This document shows, one piece after another, positions 27,844-41,231 of a stretch of 64,000 nucleotides of DNA. Below the pieces are notes generated by a model. That model searched no databases. It was given only the letters and a program-made list of their open reading frames with translations, and was not told the DNA's origin. The position numbers and the translations under genes are program-made. Within the stretch, counting starts at the first letter, position 1, and each line of letters begins with the position of its first letter. Origin of the DNA: Anaeramoeba flamelloides. Lineage: Eukaryota; Metamonada; Anaeramoebidae. The stretch is from contig JANTQA010000032.1 in assembly GCA_027625915.1 (NCBI GenBank), forward strand, positions 15,826,001 to 15,890,000. The letters are read 5' to 3'.

Positions 27844-30800
27844 GTGTGTGTGTGTGTGTGTGTGTGTGTGTATTTATGCATTTGGCAAAATTATTAATAT
27901 TTATTGATTGACTAATTTTTTACTTATTATTATTGTGTTATTAACAAGTGTGTCAAACCAGCAATTTTTTCTTGAACATGGTTTTGTTGAGAGAAGTAAA
28001 ATGAGAAAAAAATTAAAGATTTTTTTTATTGTTAAACTCTAGATTAATTGAGTAATATTTTTTTAAAGATGCAAATTTGAGATTTAAATGGGTAATTTTT
28101 AATCATAAATAAATAAATTTAGTTTTTGTTTTTTTTTTTTAAATAAATTTGTACATTGTGGTATACTAATAAAAACTATTTGTCGGGTTTTTTTATACAG
28201 TGTGGATAATATATTACTAATATTCGGCGATTTTAAATATTATAGGGTTGAAATATAATTACAAATAGATGGAGTGATTGTTTTTTATTTTTTCCCTTTC
28301 GCGTTATTTTTTTTTAAAATTAAATTTTAAATCTATTATTTCTGCTTCCAATTAAAAAAGAACAGCCTAGTTGACGATCGGAATTATTGAATAAAAATAA
28401 TCCAAAGAATAAATCAATGAAATAGATATGAGATCGCGTCTCTTTATTTATTCTTTTTTTAAAGTATCAACTAAGGAAATACTTTTTTTCGATATTCTTG
28501 TTGAAATGGAAAACAAAACAAAATTATTAATAAAAGTGTATTCATATTAATTTTTTTTTTTTTTGTCTTTATCTCTATGATTTTAAATGAGAATAAACAA
28601 GGAATTACATTGAATTTCAAGAACCTGTTGGAATTTATTGTTTTTTTTTCTGAAGAATCTTTTTTATAAATTGAGTTTAAGAAATTTTTTTTTTAATTAT
28701 TTGATCAGAATAAGAAAAAAAAAAGAATACTAGTTTCAAGAGTTAAAAAAAAAAAATAATATTAAGGTAATCGAAAATAAACTAAAAAAAAATAAAAAAA
28801 AAATTAAACAAAATACTTTTAACAAACAAGAAATTATGATTCCTAATCATTTTAGGTTGTGTAATTTCTTGTTAAATAAATTGTTTGAAAACAAGTATAT
28901 TTATTAAATAAATGTATATTACCAAAGAAGAAATATTTCAAATCAGATTCTTTTTTTTTCAACCATAGCTAAATTAGATCAATAAAAAAGAATATTCCAA
29001 ATAAATTCTTTTTCGGGAATTCTTTAAATAACAATTCAGTTTTTTTTGCAATTGTTAGGTAAAATAATTCATTTTTGGTTTCATATTCAAAAATAAAACT
29101 GATAAAAGAATAATGAATTGTTTGAAATATTACATATAAAAAATGAGAATCAAATGTTTTATGTTTTTATTTTTACATGAATTAATTTTTTATTTTATTT
29201 TGATTTATTTTTTTTAATTGGGATCATAAATATATTATGTTCACATCCCTTACAACTCAAAATTGATAAATATCCTATCAAATAAAATTGTAAATTTAAA
29301 TTGGTATTAAAAACTACTAAGATATATAATTTATTAAAAACTATATTAGTAGGAAAATTTTATAAAACAAAATAGTATAAATACATACACAAAAAAATTA
29401 CTTGAGAAAAATTTTTTATATTTTCTCTAATTATATATTTTTCAAAGGAAAATTCATCTAAAAAAATTTATTTTTTGAAAATTTTTACTATGTATCAAAA
29501 TTTTCTTTATTTTTAATGATTTAAACACTCCATACTTTACAGGAAATTTAATGAATAATTGAACCAAAAATGGCCAAAAATACTCCATTAAAAAAATTAT
29601 TCCTTGCATAAGGTTCTAAAATAACAACCTGAAAATTTTTTGTATCTAGTGTTTCCTTTTGTTGCTTATGTCAATTTTTGATTAGAAATTGATTATTCTA
29701 AATAAAAAAAAAAAATATAAATTAAATTTCAAAACAAAATAGTATTTTTTTCCATATCTAATTTGTTAGTTTTTTCAACAAGAATTTTTTTCAAATTTAA
29801 ATAATTTAGTCAACATTTTGAGTCAGGTTAATAATTTGTTTTTTGGTGAAATTTTTACTATTTTTTAATTGTTGTGTTTTAAAATCTAGACTTAAAATAA
29901 GCATTATTATTTAATAAAAACATAGAATCCAAAAATTATTTTAAAATAATTGTATTAATTTGGATTGAGAAATTCAATTTTGATAAAGATTTTTCTTTAA
30001 ATTTTTACCAATAACAAAAATCAAATAAAAATATTGGTTTCAAGTAGGTATTGCAATGCCTTTGAGTAATATTTTAAAATTTTATTGGTAAAATTACAAG
30101 TTTAATCGCAATTACTTTATCTTGTAAAAAAAAAAAATCTTGTTTACATTCCATATAAATAAATCAAATTATTAAACTATTTTTTATAGGTTTTAAATTA
30201 TTTTCTATTGCTTGAATTGATTTTATAAAAAATATTCATATTAAACTTTTAATTTTGTACCAAAGAAATGAATTTCATTTTTCTCTTGATTTAATAGTTA
30301 TTAAAATATTTTCAGTAATATATTTAATTATTTCTTTATTTTTTCATAAAATTAACAATATTGTTTGATTTTTATTATTAATGAACCAATACATTGGGTT
30401 TTGAATTATCTTTATTATAATAACTTTCGTAATGAAAATATTTAGAAAAAAAATTATAAAAATGAATAATTATTTTTTTTTACAATATCAAAAAAAAATA
30501 CAATAGCATAACTTCTTTTTCTTCCAACAATGTTAACTTTTTATTAATTAATTTAAATCTGTATTAAAGATTCATAACAAAATGGTTTTATTCAGTATCA
30601 ATATAATTTTTCAAGGTTTTTCTTTAACCTTTATGAAATAAAGTTCTATTTAGTATGTCAAAAATATATATTCCACATTCTTTTTTAATTAAAAAATTAA
30701 TACTGTATTTTGTTAAAGAAATTATTTTAATGATTTGATTTTGAAAAAAATTAGACAAACAAAATTAGTAATATGTGCCGACTCACAAATGTATGAAAAA

Positions 30801-31334
30801 AAAAAACAAATAAATTTGAAAATTCAAAAAAAATTATAAAAAAAAAAATAGTTTTTAAAATATAGCAGTATTTTATTAAAAATATTAAAAAAAAACAATT
30901 ATTATTTGGTTTTGAGAGGAAATTGTTTTTTTTTTTTTTTTGGTAATTATATCGCCAATTATTTCCAAAAAATAAAAATAAATGGGTTTAAATATATATT
31001 CTTTATTAAATTATTTTATAATATGATGATTGGTTTATTTATCATAAAAAAATTTTTAATTTTTTGGAAAAGAATATAAAAGAAATAATATAGAATTACA
31101 GGATTAAAAATAATTTTATATTTTTGTTTTATTATATTTTTTATACGAAAAAAATATAATATTAAGAAAGGGGTAAAGGGAAGAAAGGAAAGAAAAAAAT
31201 CTAAATATTTTATTCTATTCCTAAAACCGTAATGTGTTTTTTTTTTTTTTAATTTTATGGCAAAATATAAATATGTATTATTTATTCTAGAAATACAAAA
31301 AAAAATAAATTCCAATTATTTAAAATTTTATTGT
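26752..31334. other. Intergenic spacer with dinucleotide repeats, no gene seen
   Basis: Very A/T-rich, 4.6 kb between BMS1 and GSK3. It contains TA/GA runs (about 26758-26799), back-to-back TA and GT runs (about 27819-27871) and many poly-T/poly-A tracts. Open frames at 27638-27844 and 31016-31315 have no motif and are rejected. Confidence 0.6.
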
Positions 31335-34300
31335 TTATCTTAAATGTTGAGGAATCAATTTTTTTTTAATTTGATCGTTTACAGAATTTAATTCTTCAGA
31401 ATCAAAATCAAAAAGTTCTGGTAAATCCGTTTTGTTGGGCAATTTTGTATTAGGGTCTCGAAGTTGATCGAAAAAGGGATGAGCACAAGCTTCCAAGGGG
31501 TTTATTCTAGCGTTTGGATTATATTTTAAGAATTTTGAAACAAGATCGATACCCTCATCAGGGATTCTTTTCCCAAATAGTTTTTTTAAATTTTTGGGTT
31601 CAACTTTTGGCAAATTGAAATTTGAATAGTTTTTGTTCATTGATGTCAATTCGCTTTCTGTTGGCGTCCCCAATACCTTAATTATTTCAACTAATTGGCC
31701 CATTACCGATTTTCCTCGAAATATAGGTCTGCCCATAAAAAGTTCTGCCAAGACACAGCCAATTGACCACAAATCTATTTTTTTTAATAATAAAATAAAA
31801 ATTTATTCAATTTATTTATTTTTTGAGTATTGGTTAATTCATTTATTCCAGAAATATGGCATCCGAAGAGAAAATATTGTAAAGTGTCTACCAAAAAAAA
31901 AAAAAAAAAAAAATAAATTCAAATTTTGATCTTTAGTGATTTTCAAACTAGTTGGATTGAATAGATTTAAAAAAATTAAATAGAGTATAGCCATCTTAAG
32001 AAAGTGTGACAAAAAAGTTTGAAGAATAATCCTTAATACGGGCGGCGAGCTTTAATAGACACATTTTCAGAACAATATTAAAAATTTTTTTGATCACACT
32101 TTTTTAAAATGATTTTCATAGAAAAAAAAATCAAGAATCCATTGGCAAAAAAAATTCATAGAGTTTTTTTCGCTCCGTATAATAGGCAAAGCAATTTCAA
32201 ATTCTCGATTTTTTTTTTAATTTTCTCAAATCGGAGATCTTACAATTTGAAGTTTATTTGTTGGTATTCCCCATTAAATTCAAGATTTTGTTTTAAATTT
32301 CTGAGAAATAATTAGAGGAAAACAAAAATAACTTACCAATTTGCTTTTTATATTCTGTTGCTCCAAAAATCAATTCGGGTGCTCTGTAATATCGCGAGCA
32401 AATATAGGAAGTGCTTTTTTCACCTTTTTTTAAAATTTTCGCACTGCCAAAATCACAAAGCCTTAGTTCAGAAGTACTTGGAGAAATCAAAATATTTTCA
32501 GGTTTGATGTCACGATGACAAATATCCATTCTGTGGAGCTTGGCCACCGCTCGGCATAACTGATATGTGTGTACCTTAACTAGGATCATTGGCACTTTAT
32601 CTAATTGGTTTTGATGGTATTGTGTTAGCTGGGAGATTGTTTTTGGGATATATTCCATAACTAAATGAAGGTAAACATCTTTTGTCTATTCCATATTACA
32701 AAGAAAATATATCAAGAAAAGTATAAAAAAATAAGAATGGTTGTTTTTGAGATATGGTTTTTTATAAATGGGATATGATCAAACTAAGGAGTATTCGTAA
32801 AAAAAGAAAAATGAATTTGTTATTTTGGAAAGGGGGTAAAACGGGGGAAGGTAGGGTGGTTTTTTAAGTGTAAACATTCAATCGATACTGAAAATTTAAA
32901 AGAAAGTTGTTACCAACAACCCAAAAAAAAGTTTTTTTTTTTTTAAATTACTTTTTTGACTTTTTCTTTTCCAATAGATTAAAATTTTCAGATTTGTATG
33001 GAATGAAACAACAACCAACTCGCAGATATTCCATTTCACGAAATTTGAATAGAGTTTAATTGAAAGCATTTTTAAAAAAAAAATATGATAAAAATTTAGT
33101 TATTTTTGTTTTGAAGTCTTCAAAACGGCTCCTTAAGGGAATAATAGTATTCACAGAAATAACAAAAGCCTGAATGTGAATGCTTTTTTTTACTCCCCAT
33201 ATTTTTGTCGTTTTGACTTTTTATTTTTAAAAAGAAGTGTTTGTTGGTTTAAGAATACGATATGCGTATCTATTCATTTGAAGATTAACTCCAAAGTATT
33301 TATAGTTAAATCGGTTTTTTTAAATAATTGGTTTTTCCGTAAGATTTACTATTAATTTTTGAAAATTTCAAAATTGAATCCATTTTCAAAATTAGTTTTA
33401 GTCCGATAAGAGACAAAGTCTACCAAATGTACTCGGGAAATAATTATGATTAAATACAGTGAACTGTTTTTGTATGTTGTAATTTTTAGGATTTGAATTG
33501 CTCAGAAAATGAATTTTTTTTGTTTAGTGTTATTTAGCTTTATCTTCTGTCACCTGCGATTTATGTGTTTTATGTGGTTTCGTTGGCTATCCCAATGTTT
33601 ATAATTTAAAAAAGCATCACCTAACAATTATGTTCCTCCATTTTTTGATAAAAGAGTAGTCTCAAAAGAAAAAAAAAAAAAAAAACTAGAGATTATTTTT
33701 ATACTGGTTTATTGATTAAAAGACTAAAGTTAATCACATTTGAAACTTTGAATTACAACTCTTTTGAAAATTATAAGCAATACATTTGAAAGCACGGTTT
33801 TTAACATCTAATTTTAGTGATTTATTAGGATTTTCTTGATTTTTGTCCTTGTTATTAGTGTTTGATCGTCCAAATGTGGATATTTTTTCATCTTTTTTTT
33901 AACTTTTTCGTCTTTGGAACCTAAAAGTGTTTAAAATTTTAACTGGTTATCCTTTTTTTCAATTCTACTGGTATTTGAATTATAAATGGGAAAAAAATTT
34001 CACTTCCCTTTTCCATATTTTGCTTCACTAAATTGAGTTCTCAAAGAGGTAGGTTGTCTTTGGTTGATAATGGAAATTTAGAAAATAAATACTTGATGAA
34101 AATTTTTCCCAATTAAAATTCAAATACCAGTAAAATCTGACTTTAAGGGTCTAGTCATTTACCGTGAAAAGGCACCATACTCAAGGGGTGACCTGAGACC
34201 AAAAAATGGTATTATGAAATATCCCTTCTTTTGATTGACAAAATTCAAATAACAAAAAAAAAAAATTCCATTGGATCTATTTGACAAAAAATTCAACGAT

Positions 34301-35887
34301 TAAAAATTGTTCTCAATTTCAAAAAATCAAAATTTAAAAAAAAAAATTCATCTTTTCTCATTTTCTTTTTCAAAAGAGGTTAAATTTCTTTAATTTAAAA
34401 CAAATTGCTTTCTTGTATTTCGCAATCAATTTTATTGGATTTAGTCTGATTTGTGGTTATTTTAAAACCCTCTAAATTTGACCAAGTAAGGATAAGGTAA
34501 TAGTCTTTCAATAAAAATAACTCATTTGAAAAAAGAAAAAAAAGAAAAAAAAAGTCACCAAGATCTCAAAAAGCGCCAAAGAGCGACACTTCAAAACTGA
34601 CATAGTTGTTTTCAGAATTGTAATTCACAACCATTCTAATTGGGAATTGAGTGTCGATCTTTGGCGCTTTTTTCTAAAAATGTCCTCATTTTTGGTTGTT
34701 GATTTTTGGAGATCGATCGTACATCATAGGTTGGTTGGTTTTTGATTGGTGTTAGGTCCTCAATAAAATTACTAAAAAGTTTTTTTCCATTTCAGAATAA
34801 AAAATTTCACCGTAGTGACTCAACCCTTAATTTCGGATTCTTGGTTCACCCAACACATTGCATAAAAAGGCAATAAAAGGGGTTCACCAAATTATATAGG
34901 AATCACAAATTGAACTCAGTTTCTGTTAAATTTCTCTTTATTTGTGAAAAATGAAAATGAAGTGAAAATTTTTTTCCAGTTAATAATACAATACTATCAT
35001 TTTCAATTACAAAATCTCATTTTAAAATTCCGAGTTTATTGATCCTAATTGAAATTTTCATGTAAGGTTGATGGAATGAGAAGGAGATCAAAAATTAAAA
35101 AAATTTGATTGAGGGGTTTGGTAAACTTAAAAAAAAAGTAAAATTTTTACAATTTCAAAGTTTAGAAATTTGGGAAAAAAAAAGAGAAAGTTCGGATTGG
35201 AAAATTTAGATTGAAAGACTTTCAAAGAATTTTGTCGAGTAAATTTTTGCAAAAAAAAAAAAAAAAGTAAAAATAAATTATTTAAAATTGGTAAAAAAGA
35301 TTAACGTAAATTTAGAAAACAGAAAAATAAGAAAAAAATGGGGTAAGTGATACTTACTGAATCTTTTTGTGAATAAAAATAATTTTCCAGTTTAATAATA
35401 TTTCTGTGTTTTAATTTTTTCATGATTTGTAGTTCTCGATTCTGTGTGGATGGTAAAAAAGGATTAATAGAGTTAGAAGAGTTAATGAGTGAGAAAAGGA
35501 GGAATGTATCTTTTTTTTTTTTTTTATTCTTCTTCAGCAAAACATTATTAGAAGAATAGACTTGAAGAGGATTGTTGTGTTTGACAAAGACCGTAAGACA
35601 CAATCTAGTTCAAATTCTATTCAAAGATAATTTTTCTTTTTAATTTTTTCTTGTCTTTTGTTTTTTTCTGAAAAAGAGAGGAATAAAGTCGTTATGTTTT
35701 TTATTTTTAATTGGTTGGGGTATCAAAAAATTACATGATAACGTTTATCAAGAAACACAGTTTTAATTGCTACACTGTGCCCTTTTTTTGTTGATCTTGC
35801 TTTATGTACGACACCAAATGAACCCTTTCCTAAAAGTTTGAAAATTTGATAATTTTCGTTTGGTTTTTGCAAGCACCTGACAGACAT
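31335..35887 (-). CDS. GSK3: Glycogen synthase kinase 3 family Ser/Thr kinase (four exons)
   Basis: Exons 35887-35735, 35441-35358, 32685-32337 and 31774-31335 join in frame through GT-AG introns to 341 residues. Motifs: Gly loop GKGSFG (20-25), VAIK with Lys42, NREL Glu54, HRD (136-138), DFG (157-159), activation loop SYICSRYYRAPE with Tyr173 equivalent to Tyr216 of human GSK3-beta, then WSIGCVLAEL, LVEIIKVLGTPT and ACAHPFFDQLRDP. The primed-substrate pocket residues are conserved (R49, R137, K162). The N-terminus is only about a dozen residues, MSVRCLQKPNEN, with no RTTSF-like Ser9 site, so Akt-style N-terminal inhibition is not encoded. An upstream exon cannot be excluded, since an AG precedes the ATG. 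AATAAA begins one base after the stop codon's trailing AC. Confidence 0.95.
31992..32111. mobile_element. TIR element in GSK3 intron 3
   Basis: 120-bp element with ends CATCTTAAGAAAGTGTGAC and complement CATTTTAAAAAAGTGTGATC. The centre TTAATACGGGCGGCGAGC is G/C-richer than its surroundings. A diverged copy lies at 21916-22037 in opposite orientation. Confidence 0.75.
33968..34130. mobile_element. CTGGTATTTG MITE in GSK3 intron 2, TA target
   Basis: 163 bp flanked by TA (33966-33967, 34131-34132), with ends CTGGTATTTGAATT and AATTCAAATACCAG (the latter interrupted by A's). The inner arms GGGAAAAAAATTTCACTTCC and GAAAATTTTTCCC also pair. Two relatives lie at 49980 and 56392. Confidence 0.85.
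34568..34673. mobile_element. GCGCCAAAG hairpin MITE in GSK3 intron 2
   Basis: Terminal arms AAAAAGCGCCAAAGAGCGAC (34568-34587, extending to ACT at 34590) and the complement of GTCGATCTTTGGCGCTTTTT (34654-34673, with GTGT before it) differ at one position. The whole is about 106 bp and non-coding. G/C content in the arms stands out from the intron. Target duplication is not clear. Confidence 0.7.
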
Positions 35888-38800
35888 TACTAAAATAAGA
35901 AAAAAAAAAAAAAAAGAATCAAGAACAAAATGAAAATATGTAACACCAAAAACGACCTGAATTGTTTCTGAAATGCTAAGTCTGTTAAAAGTTACTTTTT
36001 ATCCTTTTCACATACCAAAGTAATTAACCGATTAAAATGATAGTTTTTATTTGAGTTTTCTCACTTGTTTTTTTGCAAAAAAAAGAAGAAAAAAGAAAAA
36101 GATCTGGACAAGCAAACCAAAAATCAAAATATTCTTTCGATTTAGTTCTTCCCACTTGAAATTGTCTCAAGTAAATTGTTCCAAATAAGAATTTTCAAAT
36201 TATTTTTCTTTTTATTTAGACCAAATCCACACTGAAAGAAAGAAATACATATAAAGTGGATAAAATTTCCATTTGTCGTTGCTTTAATTTTTGAGAAAAC
36301 TCTAAAATTTCCAAAAAATGCATTAAATATTGTTAATTATTCCCAAATTTTTATTTTTTTTCCGAATGGTAATAGGGTAACCATTATAACAAGGGTTCAG
36401 TTAAACACTTCAATCACACTCTTTTCGCAAAAGTTGATAAATGTTTTAAAACAAATTTCCCAATAAAATAATCAATTTGAAGCTGTTGATTCTTTGGTAA
36501 AAATTTTTGTCTGGGTTTAGAAAAATAATAAGAGACTTTTCCCTAATATATATTTATTTTCAGTGTACCTCACTTTTTGTAAAGTAAAGATAGTTTGTAT
36601 CAACATAGAACATATCAAATTTAATCATCTTCAAAAAAGACTCGAAAAATAAATCATATATTTATTACAATCAAGATCGAGAAAAAAATTGATGATTTAT
36701 ATATTTTCTTAAATTAATGTAAATGTCTTGAGATTTGAAAGACCAGGTATTATTTTTTTTTCAATAACTCAGAATGCAAATAACTTTTTATTATTCTTTC
36801 GATTTGTTATTTGGGTATATAAATTATTTTTTCTTTAGCATTCTTAATTTGAATAAATTTTTTTGACAGAAAACATTAAAAAAAAAGAATAATAATTGTA
36901 AAACCTATTTGTACTTTTAATTTTTTTGTTATTAAAGTCTTTTGGAATTAATAAGGATGTGGGATTAATTTTTCTTTCTAATAATTAAATTCCAAGTATT
37001 TCTTTTATGTTATAACTTGCATATTCGATTTTATGTAAAAGTATTCTGGGAAATTTTTAATTTAAGGAAGTAAGGACATTTTCTAAATTTTAAGTACAAC
37101 CATTTATGTGAAATGGACCATCAAAATACCTCCTTTAACCAAATGCATTCAATTTTTAATAAACACAAGAGTTGGTTATATCCTAGGATAATATATTTTC
37201 ATACTAAATAAAAATTGGAATTTGAAAAAATGAAAATGTTGATCAAGAAATAATATATAAAAACCATTCATTTCTTGATCATCTCGTAACTTTAGAAACA
37301 ATTACTTATTCTCTATTGAATTTATATTTAATTCTCCATGGGGATACTTTTGTTTGGAAAATTTTTAAGAAGCAAATTACTTTTTCTTTTCAAAAGAATT
37401 TCAAAAATTAATTTAAAATTTCTTATTTTCATTTAATATATCTAATTCTTGATTGGGTTCAGAAATGATTATATTTTTTGAAATTATTCTTGATAAAAAA
37501 AGATTTATTGGTCAAATTTGTTTGATTTGATGATATAATTATTTAGTTTCCATTAAATCGACAACTTAAAATAATTAAATCCAAAAGAATTTTTTTAATT
37601 ATTTCAATTATTTTTGGTTGAATCTTTTGGAACTTTTTTTTTGATTCCAAGAACCCAACCCCTTTACTTTAATTTCTGAAATAATATTCTTTATTTTGGT
37701 TTTGTTTGATAAAAAATATCCGAAAAAAGAATTTTAAAAACGGATTTGGTAAATAAAAATAAAAAAATAGCAATGTGGTGTGAAATCCTTGGTTATAAAT
37801 TGTTTATTTTCATTCAAATTTAGAAGAAAAATAAAAAAATCTTGGAAATTAGGGATTGTAGATTTTTTTTTTTTTTTTTTCATTCTTGATTTCAACAAAT
37901 TCGTTTGTAAATCTGATCTTTCTATGCTGGTCTTCAAAAATAAATAGATATGTTTAAAAATATACACTTCCCATATTTATTTTTAGGGTTTATTCGTTAA
38001 TTAATTTTAATTTCCATTCATATAAACATATTTCTTGATCCAAAATCAAATTTAATAAAACTAAAACTTTAATCAAAAAAAATGTTCCAAAAATCGAAAA
38101 ATGCGAGATACAACCCCGTGTTACTTTTGTGGTTGGTTTTCATTCCACAAATAGAACAGTCTGTGGTTGGTTTCAATGTTTCAATCCGTGACACACAAAA
38201 AAATATTTTTCATTAAGGTTTAATAAATTGAAAATTTTCAAAATGGTAAAAAGTACTTAACTCCTTAATAGTTTGGTTGTTTTTATCATCATTTTTTGAC
38301 TCAAAAAAGGTAAAATTTGATTTAAAATTCCTGTTTCAACAAACAAAGTAGATTTTTTTTAAAGTTTGAGATAATAATTTAATTCTTTTTGAATAAAGAA
38401 CTTTTTTACAAATAACAACAGCTGATACCTAAAAACATATGTTACGAATATATACTCGTTTTTATTTCCAGAATTCGGTATTTAACGATATTATACACAT
38501 GCTAATTTGAATCTGATCTAAATTGACTTTTGAGCCAAGGTTGTTTTGTTGTGAATATTCAATAAATATTTGTTGTCTTGTTTAAAAAGTTGACTCAAAT
38601 TTCAAAATTTATGAGATATAAAGTGATTTTCTAGATTAATTCATAAAATATTCTTTTACTCATTTTTTTTATTTTTTTGGCATAAAAATAATATATTTAA
38701 TCTTAAAATACATTCATAACCCCTTTTTAATACTCATTTAATGAATCGTGTTTGTTGTTTAATGTGGTCTTTAAAATAAATCATTTCTTTTATATCTACA

Positions 38801-39089
38801 ATAAACTTATATTTTCACAATTTAGGAATTATACCAAATAGGACGAATTTAAAACCCCTCTGTTAAATATAAAACAATAATAAAAAAAAAAAAAAACAGA
38901 CTTATATTTTCAACAGGGTAGTATAATGTTGGAATGTGTTATATTTAAAGTATCTGTTATTCAATCTCTAAATATTCTGTATCTTTAGTTTTCTATCAAA
39001 ATTCGTAGTTTTAATTTAATGAATAGTTTTATATACTATCTTCAAAAACAAGATCCCCCGTTTTTTTAAAAAAATAATCATTATATTGA
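35888..39089. other. Intergenic spacer, no firm gene
   Basis: A/T-rich 3.2 kb. A G/C-richer patch at about 38100-38200 holds two copies of TGTGGTTGGTTT and a 44-codon open frame (MFQKSKNARYNPVLLLWL...) starting near 38082. It has no recognised relatives, so I leave it as spacer. Confidence 0.45.
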
Positions 39090-39570
39090 AATGAATACCT
39101 CACATGAAAATAATCCCTGTCAAGATTTTTAATTGTTAAGATAGGGGAATTGCTGAATACTTACTTTAAATTAAGAATCAAAACCTTTATTAAAGAATGA
39201 AACTTTAAAAATTGTAACATTACAGTTATTAGAATGATGAATAATGAAAATACACTTTTTAAAAACACCATTCAATCAATCAAATAAAAAAAATAAAACT
39301 ATCATTTTCCAAACTCTAGAAAACCTCAATAAAACTTAATTTTTGTTCTAAAAAAGTTGATCTACCCTAGCTATCAAACAATTACTTCAGTATTCTATAA
39401 AGTCCTTACTTTAATGAACTTTGGGTAGGTTTATTACTAAGTTGATAATAAAATTGGTTATTTATAAAAAGGATTTGATTGAAAATAAAAGAAATTGCAC
39501 AATAATTTTCCTAATTTCGACAATTAAAAATCTTGCCCTGGATTTTTTATATGTCAGGTATTTTTTTCAC
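39090..39570. mobile_element. TIR-flanked repeat, copy 1 (partner 41815-42590)
   Basis: Inverted ends: left ATGAAAATAATCCCTGTCAA then GATTTTTAATTGT, right ACAATTAAAAATCTTGCCC then TGGATTTTTTATATGTCAGG. The interior (39250-39530) matches the reverse complement of 42150-42430, including CATTTTCCAAACTCTAG and TTGATCTACC. No coding region is seen. Boundaries are approximate. Confidence 0.6.
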
Positions 39571-40405
39571 TACATTATCAAAAATACTTTATATTGATTT
39601 TTCCTTTAGGTTTTCCTTAATTCTTTAGAATTGTAGAAGAAATCTGAAATGGAATAAATTTCATCAGTTCTTTTTTTCACTATTTAAGTTTTTTTAGACC
39701 ATAAAATGCTTACAAAACTATTAGTCATTATCTATTCACAAAAATATCCTAAAGTTGAATTTTAATAAAATTCATTGTAAAATCGATCCATATATCAATG
39801 AAAAACTTTTTACCTAAAATACACCTTTTTTTCTTGACTGGAGACTTTTAAAAAAAGGTGGTACCACTAACAAGAATACACACAACAATCTCTATTTTTT
39901 TTGGTTCTGGAATGTTGATTATATTGTGAATAAATTATATTTACAAGGATGAAATTCGAATTGATTGTATTAATATCTTTGTCTATTTTGGAATTTTCAA
40001 TTTTATTTTTTCTTACAAGTGTTGTGTCCTAACAATTATTTATTTATTAAAAGAATAGTACTATAACACTTCTTCGACCAACACTGGTAAAATCCAAATC
40101 AACAGAACAAAGAATGTGATCTAACATTTTCAAAAAATTAATTCACTTGATCGAGGCTATCAAAATATTGAAAAATTTGTAACAAAAAAAAATAACAAAA
40201 ACACAAATCACTTTCTTGGAAAATGTCACTGAGAATTTAAAAAAAGGAGTGCTTTCAAAAAAAAAACGTACCAAATAATTTAAAATTCAATAATACTCTT
40301 AATTATCATTCAATAATTATTTTATTTTTAGATTTTTTTCTTTCAATTAACCTTTTCTTGCATAAACCAACTTGTTGAAATTTTGATATTTCCAATCAAA
40401 CCAAT

Positions 40406-41231
40406 ATGACCAGTGAAAATACTAAACAAAAAAAGCCACCACAAAATAATGAAGTGATATCAAACACCACAAAAACAACAAACAACGAAAGTAAAACAGA
40501 AACTAAATCGGTTTCGATAGATATAAATTCCAAGAAACGAAACCAATTGACAAAACCAAAAAATGATTTCCTTTCAAAGTCTGTTGGGGTCAATAGATCT
40601 CTGGAATTTAAACTCGTTGGTAAAAACGAGAACGAGAACGAGAAAGAGAACGAGAACAAGATCTATAACCAAAGGCAACAGCCAACAACCTTATTTGCCT
40701 CTTCATTGAAAGAGCCAAACGAAATCAAAAACATGATGGACTCTTTGTTCATATATGATCAGACAAACAAGAATCGAAACTTTAATAAAAAAAGGATCGA
40801 AAAACCAAAGTTTTCACAAGGGTACTTCTTCTAGCTTTAAAAATCTTTTTTCTGTTGTTTTGTAACAAGCAAATCTGAATTTTTTTGAAAATTATTGTTG
40901 TTTTGCTTTTTGTTATTTTCCTCGCCTTTTAAAAAACAATAAAAAAAAAAAAAAACAATAAAAAATTTTACAATTAAAAGCCAAAGAAGTGGGGTAAATA
41001 TTAACCAACCCAAAAACTGGAACAATGAACAAAACCAAAAATACTCATACAGCCAAGACAATTTTGAAGGTGGCAGCCAATTTTTACCAAATTCTGCTCC
41101 TGATGGCGGAAACATTTGGTTAGGGTCCTTTGAGCAAAACAATCGCCCACTTGAGTATGGCGGGTATGAATTTGGTTCACTAAATTCAAACCCTTATAAT
41201 AATCAACAACAAAATATCTCAAAGCCTTTAT
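40406..41231 (+). CDS. Asn/Gln-rich low-complexity protein, unrecognised (two exons or more)
   Basis: Exon 1 (40406-40821) and exon 2 (40981-41231) join in phase across a GT-AG intron, giving G-QRSGVNINQPKNWNN after SQG. The protein is hydrophilic: Thr/Lys/Asn-rich start, a Glu-Asn dipeptide run near residue 75, MMDSLFIYDQTNKNRN near 112-127, then a Tyr/Asn/Gln/Gly-rich tail ending NPYNNQQQNISKPL. At the next donor (GTAATT) the reading either stops within 50 bases unspliced, or splices to 41411, where T plus AA makes a stop at once. No domain is recognised. The base composition is clearly richer in C and G than the flanks, which supports coding. Confidence 0.6.

Noticed and set aside
27638-27844. 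68-codon frame ending in a TA repeat
   Set aside because: The end is encoded by a microsatellite and no domain is seen.
31016-31315. 99-codon minus frame just beyond the GSK3 stop
   Set aside because: Phe/Ile/Lys-rich, lies in A/T spacer after the kinase polyadenylation signal, no motif.
40406-41231. YIPF5/Yip1-like membrane trafficking protein
   Set aside because: The Asn/Gln/Tyr/Gly-rich tail resembles Yip1 N-termini, but the expected ELGI motif and membrane spans do not follow downstream.
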